The notes under the pieces are model-generated. The model saw only the letters and a program-made list of their open reading frames with translations, did no database searches and was not told where the DNA came from. This document shows positions 1-8,007 of a stretch of DNA of 56,114 nucleotides, piece by piece. Every line of letters begins with the position of its first letter. Position 1 is the first letter of the stretch. The stretch is from assembly GCF_001650725.1 (NCBI RefSeq), contig NZ_LXVX01000040.1:1-56114 (forward strand). Reading direction: 5' to 3'. Position numbers and translations under genes: made by a program. This stretch comes from Sphingobium sp. TCM1 (lineage in GTDB: Bacteria; Pseudomonadota; Alphaproteobacteria; Sphingomonadales; Sphingomonadaceae).

Positions 1-19
1 AGATGTGTATAAGAGACAG
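1..19 (+). other. Nextera/Tn5 mosaic-end adapter sequence
   Basis: The first 19 bases are exactly the Tn5 transposase mosaic end used in tagmentation libraries (AGATGTGTATAAGAGACAG). This is library adapter left at a contig end, not genomic sequence. Any open frame beginning here is an artefact. Confidence 0.96.
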
Positions 20-317
20 GTCTGGGTCGTTTGCGGAAATCCGCAACTCCATCCCTCGCCCCTGCGCCCTCGGCAAAAACCCTTCCAATGTAGGATCTTC
101 TCTGATCTATCCTGGCGGATGGAACAGCCTGCCGCTCCCCTGCCGCCCTTGCTGGCGCCGTGCCGCATCGCCCGGTGCCGCGCCGCTGCCGCGCGGGCGG
201 CGCGCAGGCGCGTCGGGGACGCGTCGCGGGCGCTTTGCGGAGGCTTTTCCGGCAAAATTGCGACGTCGGTGTGAACTTCGCGGGACGAGCGCCGGCGTCC
301 GTCGAACGGCGAAAATC
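20..317. other. No gene recognised (contig edge)
   Basis: About 300 bases between the adapter and the dapE stop codon. I see no convincing coding region, RNA or terminator. It presumably holds the 3' flank of dapE and the edge of a neighbouring locus that is cut off. Confidence 0.5.
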
Positions 318-1481
318 TCAGCCGCGCGCCAGCGCCCGTTCCACCACCAGCGCATAGATGCGCGTCAGGTCGCGCAGATCCTGCACCGCAACCGCCTCGT
401 CCAGCTTGTGCATGGTCGCATTGTTCAGGCCGAACTCCACCACCGGGCAGAGACGCGACAGGAAGCGCGCGTCGGACGTGCCGCCGGTGGTGGACAATTC
501 CGCCTCCACCCGGGTCACGTCGCGGATCGCGCCGCGCACCAGGTCGGACAGGGCGCCCGGCTGGGTCAGGAAGGATTCGCCGCTGATCCGCGCCTCCACC
601 GTGCCGCCCTCGGTCGCCGCGATGGCCTTGATCCGTTCGATCAGCGATGCGCCGCTATGCTGGTCGTTGAAACGGATCGAGATGCGCGCCGTCGCCTTGC
701 CGGGGATGACATTATGCGCGGCATTGCCGACCTCCAGGTCGGTGATCTCGATATTGCTGGGCTGGAACCAGTCGGTCCCCTCGTCCAACACCTCCGCCTC
801 GATCGCCGTCAGGATGCGTACCAGCCGGGGGATCGGATTGTCGGCCAGATGCGGATAGGCGACATGGCCCTGGCTGCCCGCGACGCTGATCCACATGTTG
901 ACCGACCCGCGCCGGCCGATCTTGACCACGTCGCCCAGCCGCGCCGACGATGTCGGCTCGCCCACCAGGCAGAGGTCGGGGCGCAGGTCGCGCGCCGCCA
1001 TCCGGTCCATCAGCGCCAGCGTGCCATGGACCGCCGGACCTTCCTCGTCGCCGGTGATGATCAGGCTGATCGTGCCGGGCAGGTCGTCGGGCAGGTCGGA
1101 CAGCGCCGCCACGAAGGCGGCGATCGATCCCTTCATGTCCACCGCGCCCCGGCCGTAGAGCAGGTCGCCGCGCATTTCCGGCGCGAAGGGGTCGCTGGTC
1201 CAGCCCGGCCCCGGCGGCACCACGTCCAGATGCCCGGCAAACGCGAAATGCGGTCCCGCGCCCGTGGTGCGCCAGGCGAGCAGATTTTCGACCGGCCCGT
1301 CGGGCGCGGCCCCCGTGACGAAGCGGTCGACGGTGAAGCCGAGCGGCGCGAGCATTGCCTCAAGGGCCGTAAAGACTTCGCCGGTGGCGGGTGTTACCGA
1401 GGGGCAGGCCATCAGGCGCTGGGCCAGGGCCACGACGGTGTCATGGGGCATATCGGGGTCTTTGGGGCTGGTCATGCTCAT
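318..1481 (-). CDS. dapE: Succinyl-diaminopimelate desuccinylase
   Basis: A 387-residue M20 metallopeptidase-family enzyme that hydrolyses N-succinyl-LL-diaminopimelate to LL-diaminopimelate and succinate in the lysine and peptidoglycan precursor pathway (cytoplasm). Visible metal-site signatures are GHLDVV (His84, Asp86), the bridging Asp115 in GAVDMKG, the catalytic Glu pair in GDEEGPA (146-147), Glu175 in GEP, and His358 near the C-terminus in NNATMHK. GGTSDARF (about 333-340) is the typical DapE substrate loop. The length matches the family. Three in-frame ATGs lie at the start (1481, 1475, 1451); the last gives MPHDTV, closer to typical DapE N-termini. No strong ribosome binding site separates them. 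Confidence 0.95.
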   Translation of the reverse strand: MSMTSPKDPDMPHDTVVALAQRLMACPSVTPATGEVFTALEAMLAPLGFTVDRFVTGAAPDGPVENLLAWRTTGAGPHFAFAGHLDVVPPGPGWTSDPFAPEMRGDLLYGRGAVDMKGSIAAFVAALSDLPDDLPGTISLIITGDEEGPAVHGTLALMDRMAARDLRPDLCLVGEPTSSARLGDVVKIGRRGSVNMWISVAGSQGHVAYPHLADNPIPRLVRILTAIEAEVLDEGTDWFQPSNIEITDLEVGNAAHNVIPGKATARISIRFNDQHSGASLIERIKAIAATEGGTVEARISGESFLTQPGALSDLVRGAIRDVTRVEAELSTTGGTSDARFLSRLCPVVEFGLNNATMHKLDEAVAVQDLRDLTRIYALVVERALARG

Positions 1482-1538
1482 GCCGCCGCGTTAGCGAAAG
1501 CCGTGCCCGTTGGCCAGCGGCAGAAGGAGGATGAGGCC

Positions 1539-1982
1539 ATGCCTCGCATCGATCTGGACAGCATCGCCCCGGTAAACAGCACCGGCTACCCGAACGCCCA
1601 TGCCGGCATGGTCAGGGAAAGATGGGTCCGGCGGCTGGGTCCGGTGAGCGGACTGTCCGATTTCGGGGTCAGTCATGTCGTGCTGAAGCCCGGCGCGGCC
1701 TCTTCCCACCGGCACTGGCATGAGGATGAGGATGAATTCATCGTGGTGCTGGCGGGCGAGGCGGTACTGGTCGAGGACGACGCGCGGACCCTGCTGCATC
1801 CGGGCGACATGGCGGCCTTCCCCAAGGGCGAACCCAACGGCCATCATCTGGTCAATGAAAGCGGCGCGGATTGCGTGCTCCTCGCCTTCGGCCGTCCGCC
1901 ATCGGGCGATTGCCATTATTCGGACGTGGACATGCTATGGTCGGGCGGAGCCTACCGCCACAGGGATGGGAGCAGCTATTGA
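1539..1982 (+). CDS. Cupin-domain protein
   Basis: A 147-residue single-domain cupin of unknown substrate. The first cupin motif is clear (SSHRHWHEDEDEFIVVLAG, around residues 55-73), giving the metal-binding His/His/Glu set. A second cupin motif follows around GDMAAFPKGEPNGHH. The start is chosen because AGGAGG lies at 1525-1530, about eight bases before the ATG, and because the frame upstream is only the antisense of dapE. It sits divergently from dapE and runs into the following carboxypeptidase gene, so the two may be co-transcribed. Such small cupins can be isomerases, dioxygenases or sugar-binding proteins; nothing here distinguishes them. Confidence 0.85.
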   Translation: MPRIDLDSIAPVNSTGYPNAHAGMVRERWVRRLGPVSGLSDFGVSHVVLKPGAASSHRHWHEDEDEFIVVLAGEAVLVEDDARTLLHPGDMAAFPKGEPNGHHLVNESGADCVLLAFGRPPSGDCHYSDVDMLWSGGAYRHRDGSSY

Positions 1983-1987
1983 CGGGA

Positions 1988-3025
1988 ATGATGGAGCGCC
2001 GCGCGTGGATGAAGAGCGCGGCCATGGCCGCCATGCTGGCGGCGGCGCGGACGCCCGCTGCGGCGGCCACCACAGGACTGATCCTGCCGCCCCGCCTGCG
2101 GCAGGGCGATATGGTCGGCCTGATCGAGCCGGCGGGCTTCACCGACGATGCGTTCGACCTCGACCTGGTCAAGGAAACGATCAGCGCCATGGGGCTGCGG
2201 CCCAAGCCCGCGCGCCATCTGGCGGACCGCCACGGCTATCTGGCGGGCACCGATGCCGATCGGGCGGCAGACGTGAATGCGATGTTCGCCGACCCGGAGG
2301 TGCGCGCGGTGTTCGCGGTGCGCGGCGGCTGGGGATGCGCGCGCATCCTACCGCTGCTCGATTTCGCCACCATCCGCAAAAATCCCAAGCTGCTGGTCGG
2401 CTTTTCCGACATTACCGCGCTGCACCTGGCCTTTGCGGCGAAGGCGGGTTTCACCACCATCCACGGCCCCAATGCGTCGAGCAGCTGGGGCAGCTATAGC
2501 TGGGAGGCCTTCCGCTCGGTCGCGTTCGACGCCGGGACGCCGACCTTCGCCAACCCGCAGGGGCATGAGGATCGACTGGTGCAGCGCGCGGGCCGCATCC
2601 GCACCTTTCGCCCCGGCACGGCGCGGGGCAGACTGCTGGGCGGCAACCTCACCGTGCTGGCGGCGCTGATGGGGACGCCATGGCTGCCCGATTTTTCCGG
2701 CGCGATCCTCTTCATCGAGGATATCAGCGAGCAGCCCTACCGGATCGACCGGATGCTGACCCAGTTGAAGCTGGCCGGTATGCTCGACAGGCTCAAGGGC
2801 GTGGTGTTCGGCCAGTGCAGCGATTGCGGCCCGGCCGGCGCCAGCTATGGCGGCTTCACCCTGTCGCAGGTGCTGCAACAGCATCTGGAACCGCTCGGCA
2901 TTCCCGCCTTTCAGGGCGGCCAGTTCGGCCATGTCGCCAACCAGTATAGCCTGCCGCTGGGCGTGCAGGCGGAAATGGATGCAACGGCGGGCACGATCCG
3001 GCTGCTAGAGCCGGCGGTGGCCTGA
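1988..3025 (+). CDS. Family S66 L,D-carboxypeptidase (LdcA-like), exported
   Basis: A 345-residue S66 serine peptidase that would remove the terminal D-alanine from murein tetrapeptides during peptidoglycan recycling. Counting from the ATG at 1988, the likely triad is Ser140 (GFSD), Glu244 (LFIEDI) and His315 (QFGH); the spacing matches characterised LdcA once the N-terminal leader is allowed for. The N-terminus (MMERRAWMK then an Ala-rich stretch to about residue 27) looks like a signal peptide with a twin-arginine flavour, so the enzyme may be periplasmic rather than cytoplasmic as in E. coli. The start is either of two tandem ATGs; a TTG at 1979 overlapping the cupin stop is a less likely alternative. 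Confidence 0.88.
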   Translation: MMERRAWMKSAAMAAMLAAARTPAAAATTGLILPPRLRQGDMVGLIEPAGFTDDAFDLDLVKETISAMGLRPKPARHLADRHGYLAGTDADRAADVNAMFADPEVRAVFAVRGGWGCARILPLLDFATIRKNPKLLVGFSDITALHLAFAAKAGFTTIHGPNASSSWGSYSWEAFRSVAFDAGTPTFANPQGHEDRLVQRAGRIRTFRPGTARGRLLGGNLTVLAALMGTPWLPDFSGAILFIEDISEQPYRIDRMLTQLKLAGMLDRLKGVVFGQCSDCGPAGASYGGFTLSQVLQQHLEPLGIPAFQGGQFGHVANQYSLPLGVQAEMDATAGTIRLLEPAVA

Positions 3026-3029
3026 GCGG

Positions 3030-3614
3030 TCAGGGACGTTCGTCCCAGCGGACCAGCCGGACGGCGCCATCCGCTTCGACGATGAACTCGCCGAACGCCC
3101 CGGTCCGCAGCTTGCGCGGCGGCAGGCCCAGCGCCAGGAGGGCGAAACGGGCCGCGCCATTGCTGGTGACGAGCAGGTCAACCCCCTCGCGCTGCTCGGC
3201 GAAGACGGCGCTCCAGGCGGCAAGGCGTGCTTCTGCGTCGACGATCCAGCCGTCGGGCGCGACGCCCTGCTCTTCCCACAGCGCCAGCGCCGGCGCGCCG
3301 ATCCGCGCCGTCACCTCGGCTTCGGACCGCCCCTCGTCCGGACCATGATCGATCTCGCCCAGCCAGTCGCGCGCACCGTCAGGCGCGTGACCCGTCGCCG
3401 TCGCGATCGCCTGCGCCGTTTCGCGGGCGCGCAGCAGCGGGCTGGACAGCAGGCGGCCGATCCGAATGCCCTCCCCGGCGAACCAGCCACCCAGCCGCTC
3501 CGCCTGGGCGCGGCCGCTCTCCACCAGCGGAATGTCGGTGCGCGATCCGATCCGGCGCGGCTCCTCGCCGCTGGTGAAGGTATTGCCGTGGCGAATGACG
3601 AAGATACGGCGCAT
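3030..3614 (-). CDS. Histidine-phosphatase superfamily protein
   Basis: A 194-residue phosphoglycerate-mutase-like protein. The N-terminal RHG motif with the nucleophilic His9 is present (VIRHGNT), as is the RARETAQ helix. The second catalytic histidine, normally in a SHGG-type motif, appears as VTSNGAAR, so Asn stands where His is expected. The fold is therefore clear but ordinary phosphomonoesterase chemistry is not guaranteed. It is convergent with the S66 peptidase gene (stops a few bases apart) and lies five bases downstream of kdsB on the same strand, so it is probably the distal gene of the kpsF-kdsB-phosphatase transcript. A role in sugar-phosphate processing is possible but unproven. 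Confidence 0.82.
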   Translation of the reverse strand: MRRIFVIRHGNTFTSGEEPRRIGSRTDIPLVESGRAQAERLGGWFAGEGIRIGRLLSSPLLRARETAQAIATATGHAPDGARDWLGEIDHGPDEGRSEAEVTARIGAPALALWEEQGVAPDGWIVDAEARLAAWSAVFAEQREGVDLLVTSNGAARFALLALGLPPRKLRTGAFGEFIVEADGAVRLVRWDERP

Positions 3615-3619
3615 GGCGG

Positions 3620-4429
3620 TCAGAGCGGCGGCGTGGGATCGCCATGCTCGGCGATCAGCCGTTCGACGCGGTCGATATCGGCCTCGGTATCGATGCCCGA
3701 ACTGTCGAACCGCGGCGGATCGACCGCGACGGTCATGACGGGGATGCCCAGTTCCAGCAGCCGCAACTGCTCCAGCCCTTCGAGCGTTTCAAGCGCGGTC
3801 GGCGGGCACGCCTCGAAGCGGCGCAGCGCGTCCAGCGCATAGCCGTACAGGCCGACATGGCGCCACACCGGCGAGAGCGGCTGGCTGGCGCGCAACCTGT
3901 CCTCGTCGCGGATCGCCGGAATGATGGTCTTGGAAAACCAAAGCGCCCGGCCGTCAGGCGCGCGCGCGCAACTGGTGCCGCTGAAGGGCGAGCGCGTCTT
4001 GTGATCGCGCAGCGCGTCGAGCGCCGCCCAGTCGAGCGCGATCACCGGCGTGGCAACCTCAGCCCCCCGCTCCAGCGTCGCGATGACCGCGCCGAGCGCG
4101 CCTTCCGGCTGGAAGGGCGAGTCCCCCTGGAGATTGATGACGAACTGCGGCGCCTGCGCCCTGGCCAGCGCCGCGGCCAGGGCCCGGCCCGATCCGGTCG
4201 CGATCGCGCGGTCGGTCATGATCGCCGGGCAGCCGACAGCCTGCGCATGATCGGCGATTTCCGCGTCATCGGTCGCGACCACCAGCGCGACATCGCTGCG
4301 GCCCGCGATGGCCGCGCGGGCCATCGCGATAGTGCGATGCAGCAGGCTGCGGCCGGCGATCAGCCGTAGCGGCTTGCGCGGCAGGCGGGTCGATCCGGCA
4401 CGCGCGGGAATGACGACAAGATGGTTCAG
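3620..4429 (-). CDS. kdsB: 3-deoxy-manno-octulosonate cytidylyltransferase family protein
   Basis: CMP-Kdo synthetase-like nucleotidyltransferase that would activate Kdo with CTP. An ATG-only reading (from 4324) loses the essential N-terminus. Reading 35 codons further upstream restores NHLVVIPARAGSTRLPRKPL, the nucleotide-binding loop of the family. In that frame the first plausible initiator is a CTG at 4429-4427 whose last two bases are part of the kpsF TGA, a CTGA stop/start overlap analogous to ATGA. I therefore annotate 269 residues. NLQGDSPFQP (usual QGDEP) carries the conserved metal-binding Asp, with Ser replacing the usual Glu. It is translationally coupled to kpsF. Confidence 0.85.
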   Translation of the reverse strand: MNHLVVIPARAGSTRLPRKPLRLIAGRSLLHRTIAMARAAIAGRSDVALVVATDDAEIADHAQAVGCPAIMTDRAIATGSGRALAAALARAQAPQFVINLQGDSPFQPEGALGAVIATLERGAEVATPVIALDWAALDALRDHKTRSPFSGTSCARAPDGRALWFSKTIIPAIRDEDRLRASQPLSPVWRHVGLYGYALDALRRFEACPPTALETLEGLEQLRLLELGIPVMTVAVDPPRFDSSGIDTEADIDRVERLIAEHGDPTPPL

Positions 4430-5475
4430 ACGACCCCGGCGTGCAGCAGGTCGTGCATGTGGAGCGCGCCCTTCAGCCGGCCATTTTCACAGACGAAGAG
4501 CAGCATGATATTACGCTCATGCATCATGTGCAGCGCTTCGGACGCCAGTTCGTCGGGCGCCACCGACTGGGGCGTCGTGGTCATGAAACGGCCGACGGAT
4601 TCGGTCAGATTCTGCTTGCCCGTGACGGTGCGACGCAGGTCGCCATCGGTGAAGGCGCCGATCAGGCGACCGCTTCGGTCGATGATCGCCGTACCGCCCA
4701 ACCGGCCGCGCGTCATTTCGATCGTGGCGTCCAGCAGCGATGCGTCCTCGCTGACCTTGGGCACATTGTCGCCGGTCGCCATGAGTTCGCGCACCTTGAG
4801 CAGTTGCGCGCCGAGGCGGCCATTGGGATGGAATTTGTAGAAATCGTCGGCGGAGAAACCGCGCATCTCCATCAGCGAAATGGCAAGCGCGTCGCCAAAG
4901 GCCATTTGTACCGTGGTCGACGTGGTCGGCGCCAGCGCATTGGGGCAGGCTTCCGGCACGTCCGGCATCAGGACGCAGATATCGGCCGCCTGCGCGACCG
5001 TGCTCTGCGACCGGGCGGTCATGCCCAGCAGCGGAATGGCGAAGCGCTTGCAATATTGGATGATGGGGCCGAGTTCGGTGGATTCACCCGAATGGGACAG
5101 CATCAGAACGACGTCGTCCGGAGTGACCATGCCGAGGTCGCCATGGCCCGCGTCAGCGGGATGCAGGAAGATGGCGGGCGTGCCGGTCGAGGTGAGGGTC
5201 GCCGTCATCTTGCGCGCGACGATGCCGCTCTTGCCGATGCCGGTGACGATCACACGGCCCCGGACATTCATCAACACGCCGACGAGGCGGAGAAAATTCG
5301 CGGCGAAATCCCGTTCGCTGAAGCGGGCTTCCAAAGCATGAAGGCCGCTGGCGGCGATCGAAAGGCTTCGACATGCGGATTCGACGATACGTCCGCCGGA
5401 GCCGAAAGGCACGATCTTAGATGGTGATGTCGACACTCGCTTGCCCTTTTTTCCGCCTGTTCCCCGAGCCTCCAC
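4426..5475 (-). CDS. kpsF: Arabinose-5-phosphate isomerase (KpsF/GutQ/KdsD type)
   Basis: A 349-residue SIS domain plus tandem CBS domain protein that converts ribulose-5-phosphate to arabinose-5-phosphate, the first step to Kdo. The SIS core spans roughly residues 55-190 (VTGIGKSG, LHPADAGHGDLG, LSHSGES). The two CBS repeats occupy about 220-349 and probably sense a nucleotide or sugar ligand. The frame opens at an ATG at 5475, but an in-frame GTG 13 codons later gives a length nearer to E. coli KdsD. It is followed without a gap by kdsB. Sphingomonads generally lack classical LPS, so these Kdo enzymes may serve a capsule or another Kdo glycan; that is inference. Confidence 0.92.
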   Translation of the reverse strand: MEARGTGGKKGKRVSTSPSKIVPFGSGGRIVESACRSLSIAASGLHALEARFSERDFAANFLRLVGVLMNVRGRVIVTGIGKSGIVARKMTATLTSTGTPAIFLHPADAGHGDLGMVTPDDVVLMLSHSGESTELGPIIQYCKRFAIPLLGMTARSQSTVAQAADICVLMPDVPEACPNALAPTTSTTVQMAFGDALAISLMEMRGFSADDFYKFHPNGRLGAQLLKVRELMATGDNVPKVSEDASLLDATIEMTRGRLGGTAIIDRSGRLIGAFTDGDLRRTVTGKQNLTESVGRFMTTTPQSVAPDELASEALHMMHERNIMLLFVCENGRLKGALHMHDLLHAGVV

Positions 5476-5727
5476 TCAAAAGAACCGGCGGCGACGAACC
5501 GCCGAATTCGGCGTGTCGTCTTTCCACGTTTCGCGACCTCCTGCCGGCCTATAGCCAGATCAGTGCGCCTGTCTACGCCGTTTCAGCAAGTTATGGCAAT
5601 CCATTTTGCAGATGCGAAGGGTCGCGCCGGCAAAAAATACCGACGCCAACATTTTGGAAACACGGCAGAGCGACCGAGCATGACGACGAACCGCGCATCT
5701 TTTTTGCCGCTCATGCGTGGTGCAGCA
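5476..5727. other. Intergenic, presumed kpsF promoter region
   Basis: About 250 bases between two minus-strand genes. It must contain the kpsF promoter and the 3' end of the epimerase transcript. I see no clear hairpin terminator or conserved operator. Confidence 0.4.
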
Positions 5728-6729
5728 TCACCCCGCCCGGTGATAGGCCCGATACCATTCGACAAAGCGCGGCACGCCCGACTCGATCGCGGTGGTGGGG
5801 GCAAAGCCGATATCCTGCGCGATGGCGCTGATGTCGGCGAAGGTGGCATGGACGTCTCCGGGCTGCATCGGCTGGAAGTCGATTTCGGCCTTGCGGCCGA
5901 TCGCATCCTCCAGCACGGCGATGAGGTGCATCAGTTCCTCGGGCCGGTTGTTGCCGATATTGTAAAGCCGGTGCGGCGCGCGACTGCCGCCCGCCTTGGC
6001 CGCGCCGTCATCGGCGGGCGGATGATCCAGGCAGCCGATGATGCCGGTGACGATATCGTCGATATAGGTGAAGTCGCGCTGCATCCGGCCATGGTTGAAC
6101 ACCGGGATCGGCTCCCCGGCCAGGATTTTCGACGTGAAGATCCACATCGCCATGTCGGGACGCCCCCAGGGGCCATAGACGGTGAAGAAGCGCAGGCCCG
6201 TCATCGGAATGCGGAAAAGATGGGCATAGGTTTCGCTCATCAGTTCGTCGGCCCGCTTGGTCGCCGCGTAGAGCGAGACGGGGTGATCGGCCCGATCCTC
6301 GACCCGGAAGGGCAGGCTGTCATTGCCGCCATAGACCGATGAGGAGGAGGCATAGACAAGATGCCGCACCCGCCTCTCCCGCGCCAGTTCGAGCATATTG
6401 ACATGCCCCGCCAGGTTGGAACGGACATAGGCGTGCGGATTGATGAGGGAGTAGCGCACTCCCGCCTGGGCGCCCAGGTGGACGATCGCCTCGATCACCT
6501 GGTCGTGCAGCGCAGCCTGAACCGCGTCCATGTCCGCAAAGTCCAGTTCATGGAAGGTGAAGAGCCGGCCATGAGCCTGATGCAGCGCATCGAGCCGGGC
6601 GCGCTTGAGCGATACGGGATAATAATCATTGAGATTGTCGATGCCGACGACGGCATGACCCTGCGCCATCAGCCGGTCGGCGACGTGCATACCGATGAAG
6701 CCGGCTGCGCCGGTGACAAGAATCGTCAT
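5728..6729 (-). CDS. NAD-dependent sugar epimerase, UDP-glucuronate 4-epimerase-like
   Basis: A 333-residue extended short-chain dehydrogenase. The Rossmann glycine motif GAAGFIG is at residues 7-13, the catalytic Ser/Tyr/Lys set is Ser129-131, Tyr154 and Lys158 (YAATK), and the DNLNDYYPVSLKRARL segment is typical of UDP-glucuronate 4-epimerases (CapI/LpsL/WbnF group), which make UDP-galacturonate. A ribosome binding site GGAGAG precedes the ATG by about seven bases. Its position beside kpsF-kdsB suggests surface polysaccharide or glycosphingolipid headgroup synthesis. Glucuronic and galacturonic acid are common in sphingomonad glycolipids, which fits, but substrate assignment within this family from sequence alone is only fair. 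Confidence 0.85.
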   Translation of the reverse strand: MTILVTGAAGFIGMHVADRLMAQGHAVVGIDNLNDYYPVSLKRARLDALHQAHGRLFTFHELDFADMDAVQAALHDQVIEAIVHLGAQAGVRYSLINPHAYVRSNLAGHVNMLELARERRVRHLVYASSSSVYGGNDSLPFRVEDRADHPVSLYAATKRADELMSETYAHLFRIPMTGLRFFTVYGPWGRPDMAMWIFTSKILAGEPIPVFNHGRMQRDFTYIDDIVTGIIGCLDHPPADDGAAKAGGSRAPHRLYNIGNNRPEELMHLIAVLEDAIGRKAEIDFQPMQPGDVHATFADISAIAQDIGFAPTTAIESGVPRFVEWYRAYHRAG

Positions 6730-6876
6730 GCCATTTCTCTCCGTTCAGGCGTCACCCTCGTCTCGTCCGAACAGACGGTGGATGTAAAGCCCCCGTCGGT
6801 CGTATCGCCCGAATGCGCCATGCACCGCTCATTCAGGCTTAGGCTTTCCCTAATCTTTCCCATCTAAGGCCGGGCC

Positions 6877-8007
6877 ATGGACATGGCTGCCCATCCTTCC
6901 CCGTCTGCCTTCCCCGCCCCCGTGACGGCGTATAGGACGCGCTGGGCGGCGCTGGCGCAGGAAGCGGCGGAAGCCAATGCCTTCTATGCGCCCGACATGC
7001 TGGGCGCTGCGCTGGATCATCTGGCCGGGGATGCTGCGGTCCATCTGCTTGAGGCGCGCGGGGATGATGGACTGATCGGCCTGCTGCCCGTCGTCACGCG
7101 AACGCGCCATGGCCGGCTGCCGATCGGATGCGTGTCCAACTGGATACACGATCATTGTTTTTTCGGCGCGCCCATGATCCGGCGGGGCCGGGAACTGGCA
7201 GCCTGGCGCGATTTCATGACGCAGCTGGACGCGGCACCCTGGGCACGCGGCTTCCTGCATCTGGAGGCGCTGGACGCGGCAGGGGCCAATGCCGCTGCGA
7301 TCGAGGCGCTCTGCGTCGAGCAGCGACGCGGGCGCCGTGAAATTCATCGCTACGACCGCGCCATGTTGCGATCGGACCTGGATGCGGACAGCTATTGGGA
7401 AAGCCAGGTCCGTTCCAAGAAGCGCAAGGAGTTGCGGCGGCTCCAGAAGCGGCTGGCCGAACTGGGCGTGGTAGAGCAGAGACTGCTGACCGATCCGGCG
7501 GACCTCCCGCTATGGTGCGACGCGTTCCTGGCGCTCGAAGCGTCGGGCTGGAAAGGCGCGGCAGGGTCCGCGCTCGCCTGCAAGGCCGGAGACAGCGCCT
7601 TCTTCCGCGCCGCCTGCGCCGCCGCCATCGCAGCACGCCGCCTGCATTTCCTGCGGCTCGACCTGGACGGACGACCCATCGCCATGCTGGTCAATTTCCG
7701 TCATGGCGAAGGCGGCTTTTCCTTCAAGATCGCGATCGACGAAGCACTGGGCCGTTTTTCCCCCGGCGTGCTGATCGAGATCGCGAACCTGCACGCGGTT
7801 CAGGGCGATCCCGAGATCGGCTGGATGGATAGCTGCGCCGCCGCCGATCATCCGATGATCGACAGCCTGTGGGCCGAGCGCCGGACCATAGTCCAATATC
7901 GTATCGCCCTTCATGGCAGGGGGAGGGCACGGTTGCAGAGAAGCGCCGCCTTCGCCCTCGCCAACGCCGCCGAACGGCTTGCCCAGATTGTGAAAGGACA
8001 GGGATGA
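6877..8007 (+). CDS. GNAT/BioF2-like acyltransferase family protein (first copy)
   Basis: A 376-residue protein of the GNAT-fold 'acetyltransferase (BioF2-like/CelD)' family, related to FemAB-type enzymes. The recognisable core is YWESQVRSKKRKELRRLQKR (about residues 172-191), a basic helix typical of the family, followed by HFLRLDLDGRPIAMLVNF and FKIAIDEALGRFSPG, the acyl-CoA binding half. No signal peptide is seen, so it is cytoplasmic. The next gene overlaps by ATGA, and a second member of the same family lies convergently beyond it, making a GNAT/cupin/GNAT cluster. Substrate unknown; a role in lipid or polysaccharide acylation is inference from neighbours. Confidence 0.8.
   Translation: MDMAAHPSPSAFPAPVTAYRTRWAALAQEAAEANAFYAPDMLGAALDHLAGDAAVHLLEARGDDGLIGLLPVVTRTRHGRLPIGCVSNWIHDHCFFGAPMIRRGRELAAWRDFMTQLDAAPWARGFLHLEALDAAGANAAAIEALCVEQRRGRREIHRYDRAMLRSDLDADSYWESQVRSKKRKELRRLQKRLAELGVVEQRLLTDPADLPLWCDAFLALEASGWKGAAGSALACKAGDSAFFRAACAAAIAARRLHFLRLDLDGRPIAMLVNFRHGEGGFSFKIAIDEALGRFSPGVLIEIANLHAVQGDPEIGWMDSCAAADHPMIDSLWAERRTIVQYRIALHGRGRARLQRSAAFALANAAERLAQIVKGQG

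Noticed and set aside
3..1538. Long forward open frame continuing into the cupin gene
   Set aside because: It begins in adapter sequence and is antisense to dapE; only the part from the ATG at 1539 has a ribosome binding site and protein-family features.
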